DNA from: JAFGNV01 sp964612485
GTDB taxonomy: Bacteria > Chloroflexota > Anaerolineae > 4572-78 > J111
DNA length: 64,000 nucleotides
Direction: 5' to 3'
Assembly (NCBI GenBank): GCA_964612485.1
Contig: CAZTFF010000006.1
Coordinates: 1-64,000, forward strand
Part shown: piece after piece, positions 16,920 to 24,872 of the stretch
How positions within the stretch are numbered: the first letter of the stretch is position 1
How the letters are laid out: every line of letters starts with the position of its first letter
Position numbers and translations under genes: made by a program
The notes under the pieces: model-generated
Databases searched by the model: none
Seen by the model: the letters and a program-made list of their open reading frames with translations, nothing else
Told to the model about the DNA's origin: nothing

Positions 16920-19900
16920 CTACGCCGTATCCGGTTCCGGGCCAGGCGAAGACGGATTCACTGAAATGGCCGAGCCGGGCTGCGGGTGCGGTGACGAGCT
17001 GGGACGTGGTTTGGGCGGCACCGCATCGGGCACGCCATCCACCACCAGCGGCGGTTGGTCGCTGGGGTCCGGCAGGCCAAACAGGTTGCGGAAAGCGAGG
17101 CTGGTCATTCCGCCGCCCCAATCAAAGAAGTTGTAGATAACGGGAACCAGGATCAGGGTCAACAAGGTAGACGAGGTTACACCGCCAATCACCACCGCGG
17201 CCAGCGGCGCTCTAAATTCCGAACCGGCCCCGGCCCCGATCAACAGCGGCATCAGGGCAAAAACCAGGGTCAGCGTGGTCATTAACACCGCCCGCAAGCG
17301 CATGCGTCCGGCCTGCACCAGGGCTTCTTTGCGCGGCATGCCCTGCTCCGTGCGCAACAAATTGGTGAAGTCAACCACCAGAATGGCGTTTTTGGTGACC
17401 ACCCCGGTGAGCAGCACAATGCCCAGCAGCGACAGAATGTTCAGTGTATTGCCGGTCAGCCACAAGCCGCCAATGGCGCCTACCAGCGTCACCGGCAGGG
17501 AGAACATAATGGCCAGCGGCTGTAACCAACTCTGGTAAAGGGCCACCAGCAGCATATAAACCAGCACAATGGCCAGGGCAATGGCCGAGATCAATTCGGA
17601 GAAGGACTCGCGCTGAATTTCCGAAGTGCCGACAAATTTGAAACCGTAGCCCACCGGAAACTCCACCTGTTCATTGATGGCGGCTTCAACCGCGTCGGTC
17701 ACATCACCCGCGGCCTGGCCGCCGCCCACACCGCTGCCTACGGTTAATACCCGCTGCCGGTCCGCGCGGGTAATGCGGGCCGGAGCCAGGCTGTTTTCCA
17801 CCTCAACCACCCGGTTCAAGACAATCGGCTGGCCGTTCACGTAGGTGAGCGGCATTTGCAAAAGCTGGTTGAGGTCATTCCGGGCGGCTTCGTTCAACCG
17901 CATGGTGATGTCGATCTCGGTATCGCCGGCCGGTTTGTATTTCCCGGCCTGGCTGCCGCTCAGGGCGGTACGCAGTGTCCCCGCCACCTGGAAGGGGGAA
18001 AGCCCCAGGGCCTGGGCCTGATCGCGGTTCACCATCAGGCGCGTTTCCGGCGTCCGGGCGGCATCGGTGTTGATAACATCCACCGCGCCGGGCACGCTTT
18101 TCATGGCAACTTCCACCTGGTTAGCCAGATCAACCAACTGATCGGGATCATCGCCAAACACCTGCACCTGAATGGCGCTGCCCATATCGCCGCCGCCCAT
18201 CGCCGAGGTCAAGGACACGGAAATGATCGCTTCCGGTATCCGGCTCAACAGCGGACGGAGCTGCTCCACCACATCGGTGGTGCTGCGGTCGCGCAGTTCC
18301 AGATCAACCAACCGCACGCTGACGGAGGCCTCGTTGGAGGCGCGGGAACCGCCGGTAAAATCGCCGCCGCTGCTCCCGCCCACACGGGTCAGGATGGAGG
18401 AGACTTCCGGTACTTCGCTCAACAAAATGCCTTCCACGCTGCGGGCTACCTGATCGGTGGCGTCCAGGTTGGTGCCGGGGGGCATTTCTACATCAATTCG
18501 CAACTGGCCGTCGTCCTGTTGGGGAAAGAACTCGGCCCCCACAAAACCCTCGGCCACCAGAAATACGCCGCCCACCAGCGCCGCAATGGCAAGGGCCACG
18601 GCCAGTAATTGGGTGATGGGATTCCACAAGAAGAAACGCAGGGTCAGGCCGTAAAAATCGGCCAGCAGGCCAAAACCTTTTTCCCACAGGTTGATAAACC
18701 CGTGCCAGATCCAGGCCACCGGCTTGAAGATAAGGCTAAAGAATTTGCGAATGCCGGTTGGCGGCGGGCCGGGCCGGCTTTCGTCTTTCAAGAGGAACGC
18801 GGCCAGCATGGGCGTCAACGTAAAGGCGATGAAGAGGGAGAAGAGGGCGGCCACAGCAATGGTCACGCCGTAGGAGTAGAAAAACTGGCCAACGATACCG
18901 GTCATAAAAGCCACCGGCAGGTAAACTACCACATCAACCAGGGTGATGGTGATGGCGGCAAGGCCAATCTCGCGCCGGCCATCGAGCGCCGCCTGCTTGG
19001 GCGGTTTTTTGAGTTCGCTCAGGTGGCGGTCGATGTTTTCGATGACCACAATGGAGTCGTCAACCAAAATACCGATCACCAACGTCAGGGCCAACAGCGT
19101 AAGCTGGTTCAGGCTGAAGCCCAAGGCCCACATCACCAAAAAGGTGCTAATGATGGAGGTGGGAATGGCCAACAGCACCACAAACGTGCTGCGAATGGTG
19201 TGCAGGAAAACCAGCATCACCAGGCCGGTGATCAGAACCGCCAAAATCAGATCTTCGATCACCGCGTTCACCGACTCGCGGATAAACTCGGAGTTATCGC
19301 TGATGACCACCAGGTCCGCGCCGGCGGGCAGGTCCTGGTTGATCTCGTCCACCACGCCGAGCAAATTGTCAACCACTTCTACGGTGTTGGCATCGCTGGA
19401 TTTGATGGCGCTCACGCTTACGGCCTCGCGGCCATTGTAGCGCAGGTAGTTATCCTGATCTTTCAAGCCGGATTGCACGGTGGCAATATCGCGCAGGTAC
19501 ACTTTACCCACGCTTGAAGAATTACCGCCGCCGGGACCGCCGCCCTGCCCGGACGACCGGCTTTGATCCACAATGACGATATTTTCAATCTGAGCCAGGC
19601 TGGTAAACTCGCCCACGGAGCGCACGGTTGTTTTGGTGCGGCCCGATTCCAGCGATCCGGCGGGAAAGGTGATGTTGTTGGCCGACAGGGCCTGCTCAAC
19701 CACGCTCATCGGCAGGTTGTAGGCCGCCAGCTTGGCCGGGTCCACGTAAACCTGTACTTCCCGCTCGCGGCCACCGGCAATACTGACGGAAGCCACGCCG
19801 GAGACCGATTGCAAGCGCGGCTTCAACGAATCTTCGGCCAGTTGAAACAAAGCATCCTGGCTCTGCGGCCCATTCAATGACATGATCAAAATGGGGAAGG

Positions 19901-20297
19901 CGTTGAAATCGGCCTTGATTACGCTGGGGTCCTGCGCCTCTTCGGGCAATTGGACTGTGGCGACCTGGCGTTCCACATCAATGGCGGCCTGGTCGCCGTT
20001 AACATCTTCGGTAAATTGGATGATGATGTTGCCCACGCCCTCGTTGGATTGCGAGGTCAGGGTATCGATGCCGGAGATGGTGGCCACGGCATCTTCGATG
20101 GGTTTCACCACCAATTCTTCAATATCTTCGGGCGACGCGCCGGGGAAGACGGTGACCACCGTCACAATCGGGAAGTCAACTTCCGGCATCAGATCGAGTT
20201 TGAGGAAGGTGTAGGCGCGATACCCCATCACCACCAAGGCCAGAATGATCATCAACATGGTCAGGGGGCGGCGCAGGGATAATCTTGTCAGTCCCAT
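16920..20297 (-). CDS. RND-family efflux transporter (HAE1/AcrB-like)
   Basis: 1125 residues. It starts with the typical RND first helix (LSLRRPLTMLMIILALVVMG) and has LMPEVDFPIVTV, the GASPEDIEELVVKPIED loop, the transmembrane LVIGILVDDSIVVIENI with the DD pair used in proton relay, and the second half with its matching helices ending in TSLAFRNLFG. The Pro-rich tail of about 50 residues is not part of the core. ATG with an AAAGGAT site. It would pump hydrophobic compounds using the proton gradient with the lipoprotein adaptor encoded just upstream. No TolC-like gene is present. Confidence 0.9.
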   Translation of the reverse strand: MGLTRLSLRRPLTMLMIILALVVMGYRAYTFLKLDLMPEVDFPIVTVVTVFPGASPEDIEELVVKPIEDAVATISGIDTLTSQSNEGVGNIIIQFTEDVNGDQAAIDVERQVATVQLPEEAQDPSVIKADFNAFPILIMSLNGPQSQDALFQLAEDSLKPRLQSVSGVASVSIAGGREREVQVYVDPAKLAAYNLPMSVVEQALSANNITFPAGSLESGRTKTTVRSVGEFTSLAQIENIVIVDQSRSSGQGGGPGGGNSSSVGKVYLRDIATVQSGLKDQDNYLRYNGREAVSVSAIKSSDANTVEVVDNLLGVVDEINQDLPAGADLVVISDNSEFIRESVNAVIEDLILAVLITGLVMLVFLHTIRSTFVVLLAIPTSIISTFLVMWALGFSLNQLTLLALTLVIGILVDDSIVVIENIDRHLSELKKPPKQAALDGRREIGLAAITITLVDVVVYLPVAFMTGIVGQFFYSYGVTIAVAALFSLFIAFTLTPMLAAFLLKDESRPGPPPTGIRKFFSLIFKPVAWIWHGFINLWEKGFGLLADFYGLTLRFFLWNPITQLLAVALAIAALVGGVFLVAEGFVGAEFFPQQDDGQLRIDVEMPPGTNLDATDQVARSVEGILLSEVPEVSSILTRVGGSSGGDFTGGSRASNEASVSVRLVDLELRDRSTTDVVEQLRPLLSRIPEAIISVSLTSAMGGGDMGSAIQVQVFGDDPDQLVDLANQVEVAMKSVPGAVDVINTDAARTPETRLMVNRDQAQALGLSPFQVAGTLRTALSGSQAGKYKPAGDTEIDITMRLNEAARNDLNQLLQMPLTYVNGQPIVLNRVVEVENSLAPARITRADRQRVLTVGSGVGGGQAAGDVTDAVEAAINEQVEFPVGYGFKFVGTSEIQRESFSELISAIALAIVLVYMLLVALYQSWLQPLAIMFSLPVTLVGAIGGLWLTGNTLNILSLLGIVLLTGVVTKNAILVVDFTNLLRTEQGMPRKEALVQAGRMRLRAVLMTTLTLVFALMPLLIGAGAGSEFRAPLAAVVIGGVTSSTLLTLILVPVIYNFFDWGGGMTSLAFRNLFGLPDPSDQPPLVVDGVPDAVPPKPRPSSSPHPQPGSAISVNPSSPGPEPDTA

Positions 20298-20334
20298 AAT
20301 CTATCCTTTCGCGTTAAAGGTAATAACGCTGATG

Positions 20335-21741
20335 TTATAAACGGTTGACAGTTTCTACTTTGGCGCCGTCGGTCAGGTTATCCTGGCCGGCAATCACCAC
20401 GGTTTCGCCGGCTTCCACGCCCGATAGAATTTCTACCTGGCCATCGTTGGCAAGGCCGACGGTTACCGCACGAAGTTCGGCGATATTGTCTTTGACCACA
20501 TACACCGAATCCTGACCATTTACGTTGGTCACGGCATCCACAGGCACCAGGAGGGTGTTTTGCTTCCGGTCAACCAGAATGCCCAAGGTAGCAAACATGC
20601 CGCTGCGAAGCTGGGAGTCTTGATCTTCAGGCGTAATGGTCACTTCAAAGGTGTGGGAGTTTTTATCGGCAACGGGGGCAATCTTGCTGACGACCGCCGG
20701 AAAATTCTGGCCGAGATACGCTTCTACCTGCAACGAAGCCGGCTGGCCTGTTTCAATCTGGCCGATACGGGCCTCTTCGATGCCCACCGGCATTTCGACC
20801 GCATCCGATACTTCCATGGCGACCGGCGCCTGCGGCCCCACCGAACTGCCCTCGGTGATGTGGAGTTCGGCAATGATGCCGTCAAAGGGCGCTTCGATGG
20901 TGGCTTCATCTAGCTGAAGATTGGCCAGTTCCACGGCGGTTTCGGCCTGTTCAATGGCCACCCGCGCCATTTCATAATCAATCTCGCGGAAAGGCTGTTT
21001 GGCCATGGTCAGGGCTAATTCGGCCTGAACCAGTTGAACCATAAGCGGGGCCAGTTGGGCATCGCCGGGGTTGGTTTGCAAATTGTAAGCGGCCAGGGCT
21101 GTTTCGTAGGCATTGGTGGCCTGCTCCAGGGCCAGGGCTTGCGGCATCTGGCCCACATTGCCGGCCCAGGCAATTTTATCATACTCGGCTTGCGCCTGGC
21201 GCAGCGCGGCCTGGGCATTGGCCAAGTTGACGGCGGCGGTGGTGCGTTCGTCGTCGCTGATGGTGGCCACATCATCCAGGGCGGCCCGGGCCAACTGCAC
21301 GGCGGCTTCGGCCACGGCAATTTCTTCGGGGCGGGAGCCTTGTTCCATTTTGGCTAATTGCAGTTTGGCGTTATTCAAACCGGCCTGGGCCTGACGCAGT
21401 TGGAGAACATAACGGTCGCGCTCCAGCGTGGCAATTGGATCGCCCATATTCACGTGGTCGCCCACTTCAACCAAAACCGCTTCCACCCGGCCCGACGCCC
21501 CGGGTAAAATATCAACCTGATCTTTGGCCACGAGATTGCCGGTATAATTAAAGACCTGGGCAATATCGCCGGTTTCTACATCTGCCACTTCAACCGGGGT
21601 GATGGGTTCGGGCGTGGGTTCGGTTTCGGCGCTCTGGGCAGCGGTATCGGCGGTGGTTCCACAACCGCCGAGCAGCACAGCGGCACTCAGAAGCAAAATA
21701 AAGGCTAAAATTGAGAATTTTTTGATGGGGAGTTGTTTCAT
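20335..21741 (-). CDS. RND periplasmic-adaptor-type lipoprotein (HlyD/MFP family)
   Basis: 468 residues from the ATG at 21741, with GGAGG 6 nt upstream. The signal peptide ends with a lipobox (VLLGGCG, Cys about 27). A biotinyl-lipoyl-like half (about 70-95, DILPGASGRVEAVLVEVGDHV), a long coiled-coil hairpin (about 100-260) and the second lipoyl half (IEAPFDGIIAELHITEGSSV) are followed by the beta-barrel and membrane-proximal domains. This is the adaptor of the RND pump, 37 bp upstream of its gene. The hairpin is long for a protein with no outer-membrane channel to touch. Confidence 0.9.
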   Translation of the reverse strand: MKQLPIKKFSILAFILLLSAAVLLGGCGTTADTAAQSAETEPTPEPITPVEVADVETGDIAQVFNYTGNLVAKDQVDILPGASGRVEAVLVEVGDHVNMGDPIATLERDRYVLQLRQAQAGLNNAKLQLAKMEQGSRPEEIAVAEAAVQLARAALDDVATISDDERTTAAVNLANAQAALRQAQAEYDKIAWAGNVGQMPQALALEQATNAYETALAAYNLQTNPGDAQLAPLMVQLVQAELALTMAKQPFREIDYEMARVAIEQAETAVELANLQLDEATIEAPFDGIIAELHITEGSSVGPQAPVAMEVSDAVEMPVGIEEARIGQIETGQPASLQVEAYLGQNFPAVVSKIAPVADKNSHTFEVTITPEDQDSQLRSGMFATLGILVDRKQNTLLVPVDAVTNVNGQDSVYVVKDNIAELRAVTVGLANDGQVEILSGVEAGETVVIAGQDNLTDGAKVETVNRL

Positions 21742-21774
21742 CGATGGCCTCCATAATTTGTTCAAGCAAACCTC

Positions 21775-22329
21775 CTACACAGGTTTGGATTTTTCTGTTT
21801 TGGCGTATTGAATCGGATCATTAAAAAACCTGCGTAGTTTTTTTATTTCATCCTGTAAATCAGCATCGCTTACCGATTTATATTGGCCGACACGCATGCG
21901 TAATTTATATTGAAATAACTGTTCAACCGTTTCCAGTTCCTCATCAGACAGGTGGGCATAGCCTTGCAGGGCGTCCTGCATAATCGTGTCGTTGGCCTGT
22001 TCGTATACGTCGATGCCTTTGGGTGTGGCCTCCACCAGCACCACCCGCCGGTCGGTTTCGCTGCGGCTGCGGCACACCAGTTTCATTTTAACCAGACGGT
22101 CGACGATCCCGGTCATGGTTGGCGGGTCTTCAAAGGTGGCGTAGGTCAGATCACGCATAGTTGAAGGCTGTTGGTGCGCGGCCAACGCCGCCAAGACAAT
22201 GAATTGGGGAAAGGTCAGGCCAAAAGGCTGTAAGGATTGGGTGAGATGCCGCATTGCAACCCACATGAGGTAATGGAAGGTGTCTCGGATAGAACGGATA
22301 CGTTCTTCACGGGAGAGGGATGTAGACAT
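21775..22329 (-). CDS. MarR-family transcriptional regulator
   Basis: 184 residues. The winged helix is visible (about 35-110: LTFPQFIVLAALAAH, STMRDLTYATFEDPPTMTGIVDRLVKMKLVCRSRSETDRRVVLVEATPKG, including the DxR-type wing). The C-terminal tail of about 30 residues (ADLQDEIKKLRRFFNDP) is longer than usual. It is the first gene of the three-gene RND operon, so it probably represses that operon and is released by a ligand. ATG start; no strong ribosome site seen. Confidence 0.9.
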   Translation of the reverse strand: MSTSLSREERIRSIRDTFHYLMWVAMRHLTQSLQPFGLTFPQFIVLAALAAHQQPSTMRDLTYATFEDPPTMTGIVDRLVKMKLVCRSRSETDRRVVLVEATPKGIDVYEQANDTIMQDALQGYAHLSDEELETVEQLFQYKLRMRVGQYKSVSDADLQDEIKKLRRFFNDPIQYAKTEKSKPV

Positions 22330-22370
22330 AAAATGATTCTATTTCATCGCCAAAAATTATTTTGCAACAC

Positions 22371-22394
22371 AAACTATTGTTAGTTTAAACTATT
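22371..22394. promoter_or_regulatory. Candidate operator for the MarR regulator
   Basis: Upstream of the MarR gene the word AAACTATT occurs twice (22371-22378 and 22387-22394), and between and over them lies the perfect palindrome AGTTTAAACT (22382-22391). MarR proteins usually autoregulate through such A/T-rich palindromes. The rest of the 248-bp gap has only a TATAAT box at 22542-22547 for the plus-strand gene. Confidence 0.45.
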
Positions 22395-22577
22395 TATATG
22401 AAAAACAAAAAGACCTGGGAAATATACTTAATCTAAAGTATTTGTCAAATTTAGAAACATCTATGCCCCCGTAGGGGGGAATGGCCCTTCGCCCCACCTG
22501 ACCGGTACCAGAACCCGATAGGATATTGAGAAAATTTAGGGTATAATAAAACTATAACTCTACCGGAGGTCAATATT

Positions 22578-23648
22578 GTGATGAACCCCCAAACTGTTGC
22601 CCAAGCGATAAAAAATCAACGCGATGATCTGGCGGAAATAATTACGGAACGAATTTACGCGGATGAGCCGGGCCTGATGGACCGGTTTGGCGAAATCGGG
22701 CGGGAGAAATCGCTGCGGGATGTGAAATATAATCTCACCTATCTGGCCGAAGCGATCCACGCGTCCTCGCCCTCCCTGTTTGCCGATTATTTGTCGTGGT
22801 TAAAGGTTGTGCTGGCCGATTATCCGGGGCTGTCCGAAGGACTGGCCAATCACATCCTCCATACTCAAACGGTGCTGCTTGAATCGCTGCCCCAGGAAAT
22901 GGAAACCACGATCAAGGCGTATGTTGACGTTGGGCTGGCAGCGCTGGCCAAAACTCACACCGCGCCGCCTTCTTTTGTGGCCGGAGAAACGCCGCTCACC
23001 AACCTGGCGCGGCAATATTTGGACGCGCTTTTGCAAGGCGAGCGCCACACCGCCACCCAATTAATTTTGGAGGCGGTCAACAACGGCACCAGCGTCAAAG
23101 ACATTTATTTGGGCATCTTTCAACCCGTCCTGCACGAGATCGGCCGTTTGTGGCAAACCAATCAGGTATCGGTGGCGCAAGAGCATTATTGTACCGCCGC
23201 AACCCAGTTGATTATGTCGCAATTATACGGCCATATTTTTTCCAGCGAGAAAATTGGACGCCGGCTAGTGGCCACCAGCGTAGGCAACGAACTCCACGAA
23301 ATTGGGGTGCGGATGGTGGCCGATTTTTTTGAAATGGACGGCTGGGATACCTATTACCTGGGCGCAAATACCCCCACCGAGAGCATTTTACAGACCACCG
23401 AACGATATAACGCCCATGTGTTAGGCATCTCCGCTACCATGACCTATCACGTGAGCACGGTGGCCGACCTCATCCAGACCATTCGGGCTTCAAGCGCCGG
23501 TACCGGCAAAACCATAAAAATCATCGTGGGTGGCTATCCCTTTAACGTAGACCCCACGTTATGGGGAAAAATTGAAGCCGACGGTTACGCCCCCGACGCC
23601 CAGGTCGCTATCGAAGTGGCCAATCAGCTTACCAACGGAGATCAATGA
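22578..23648 (+). CDS. Cobalamin-binding sensor protein without DNA-binding domain
   Basis: 356 residues. The first 125 are helical with no clear family. Then comes the four-helix B12-binding cap (about 140-215, LLQGERHTATQLILEAVNNG and the VSVAQEHYCTAATQL signature), and the Rossmann-like B12-binding domain (about 222-345). The cobalt-ligand motif is NELHEIG (ExHxxG, usually DxHxxG), followed by FFEMDGWDTYYLGAN. The same pair of domains forms the light sensor in CarH and AerR. A GTG (22578) and an ATG (22581) compete after GGAGGT. The stop overlaps the start of a histidine kinase by 4 bp, so the two act together, plausibly in light or cobalamin sensing. Confidence 0.85.
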   Translation: MMNPQTVAQAIKNQRDDLAEIITERIYADEPGLMDRFGEIGREKSLRDVKYNLTYLAEAIHASSPSLFADYLSWLKVVLADYPGLSEGLANHILHTQTVLLESLPQEMETTIKAYVDVGLAALAKTHTAPPSFVAGETPLTNLARQYLDALLQGERHTATQLILEAVNNGTSVKDIYLGIFQPVLHEIGRLWQTNQVSVAQEHYCTAATQLIMSQLYGHIFSSEKIGRRLVATSVGNELHEIGVRMVADFFEMDGWDTYYLGANTPTESILQTTERYNAHVLGISATMTYHVSTVADLIQTIRASSAGTGKTIKIIVGGYPFNVDPTLWGKIEADGYAPDAQVAIEVANQLTNGDQ

Positions 23649-24853
23649 TGACCGGCCCTTCCCCAACCATTGGCCTTGCCCTGATCTGCAACCCTGATGG
23701 GACGATTGAAAAAGTCATCCGCGATGAGTTAGGGCTGGTCCAATCCGTGCAGCCCGGCCAACTGCTCACGCTGCTGGTTGATCGGGGAAGTCTGGCCAAA
23801 ACCCTGAGCTTTTTGGCCGAACTCCAGAAAAAAGGCGCGGTTTTTGATTGGGAACTGAACGTTCTGGTGAACGGCGAGGCCACCACCCTTCATTTTGCCG
23901 GCGGCGTTGTTGAAGAAAAATTGATCATTGTGGGAGCCAAAACCAGCAGCGATGTTTTCAGACTTTATCAAGAACTGATGAAGATAAACAATGAGCAGAT
24001 CAACGCCCTGCGAATGGAAACCAAAGAGCGAACCGAATTATCCACGACCCACCTCGAACGAGACAGCGATTTGTACGATCAGATCAGCCGCTTAAATAAT
24101 GAGTTGATTAATTTGCAGCGCGAACTGGCCAAGAAAAATTCGGAACTGGAACGTTTGAACGAAATGAAAAATCAATTTTTGGGCATGGCGGCCCACGACC
24201 TGCGCTCGCCGCTCAGCGTTATTCTCTCTTACAGCGAGTTTGTGCTAGACGAGGCTGCGGATGTATTGGATGAGGAGCAGGTTGAATTTCTGCATATTAT
24301 GCAAACTTCCAGCCGGTTTATGCTGCAACTGGTAAACGATTTGCTCGATGTCTCTACCATTGAGTCAGGGCGGCTGACGCTCAATGAAGAAATTGCCGAT
24401 TTAAACAGCATTATTCATCGAAATACGGCCCTGAACCGGATTCTGGCCCAGAAAAAGGAGATTGAGTTATCTTATCACGGCGCGCCCCAACTTCCGCCTG
24501 TATTTGTGGATGTGGCCAAGATAGAACAGGTTTTGAATAACCTCATATCCAATGCCATTAAATATTCGCCGCCGGGCACAACTATCCACGTCAACGCGAT
24601 GAGAGAAAAAAATATGGCCATTATTTCGGTGAAGGATCAAGGCCCCGGCATTCCGTCCCACGAACTGGACAAACTCTTTCAATTTTTTGGGACCACCAGT
24701 GTCAAATCAACCGGCGGTGAAAAAAGCACCGGTTTGGGGCTGGCCATTGCCCGCAGAATTATTACCGGACACGGCGGCGAAATTTGGGTCGAAAGCGAAC
24801 AAGGAGTCGGAACCACATTTTATGTATCGCTGCCCCTGGAAACAGGCATTTGA
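23645..24853 (+). CDS. Soluble sensor histidine kinase coupled to the B12 sensor
   Basis: 402 residues, no membrane segment. A PAS-like N-terminal domain (about 8-110) is followed by a coiled coil (about 110-175), the H-box AAHDLRSPLSVIL with the phospho-accepting His near 180, and the ATPase domain with the N box (NNLISNAIKYSP), DQGPGIP and GLGLAIARRI motifs. It starts inside the stop of the B12 sensor gene (ATGA). Input is probably the cobalamin protein through contact with the PAS part or coiled coil. No receiver is fused; the neighbouring hybrid kinase carries one. Confidence 0.9.
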   Translation: MMTGPSPTIGLALICNPDGTIEKVIRDELGLVQSVQPGQLLTLLVDRGSLAKTLSFLAELQKKGAVFDWELNVLVNGEATTLHFAGGVVEEKLIIVGAKTSSDVFRLYQELMKINNEQINALRMETKERTELSTTHLERDSDLYDQISRLNNELINLQRELAKKNSELERLNEMKNQFLGMAAHDLRSPLSVILSYSEFVLDEAADVLDEEQVEFLHIMQTSSRFMLQLVNDLLDVSTIESGRLTLNEEIADLNSIIHRNTALNRILAQKKEIELSYHGAPQLPPVFVDVAKIEQVLNNLISNAIKYSPPGTTIHVNAMREKNMAIISVKDQGPGIPSHELDKLFQFFGTTSVKSTGGEKSTGLGLAIARRIITGHGGEIWVESEQGVGTTFYVSLPLETGI

Positions 24854-24872
24854 ACCGTGGAGGGTTAGTTGA

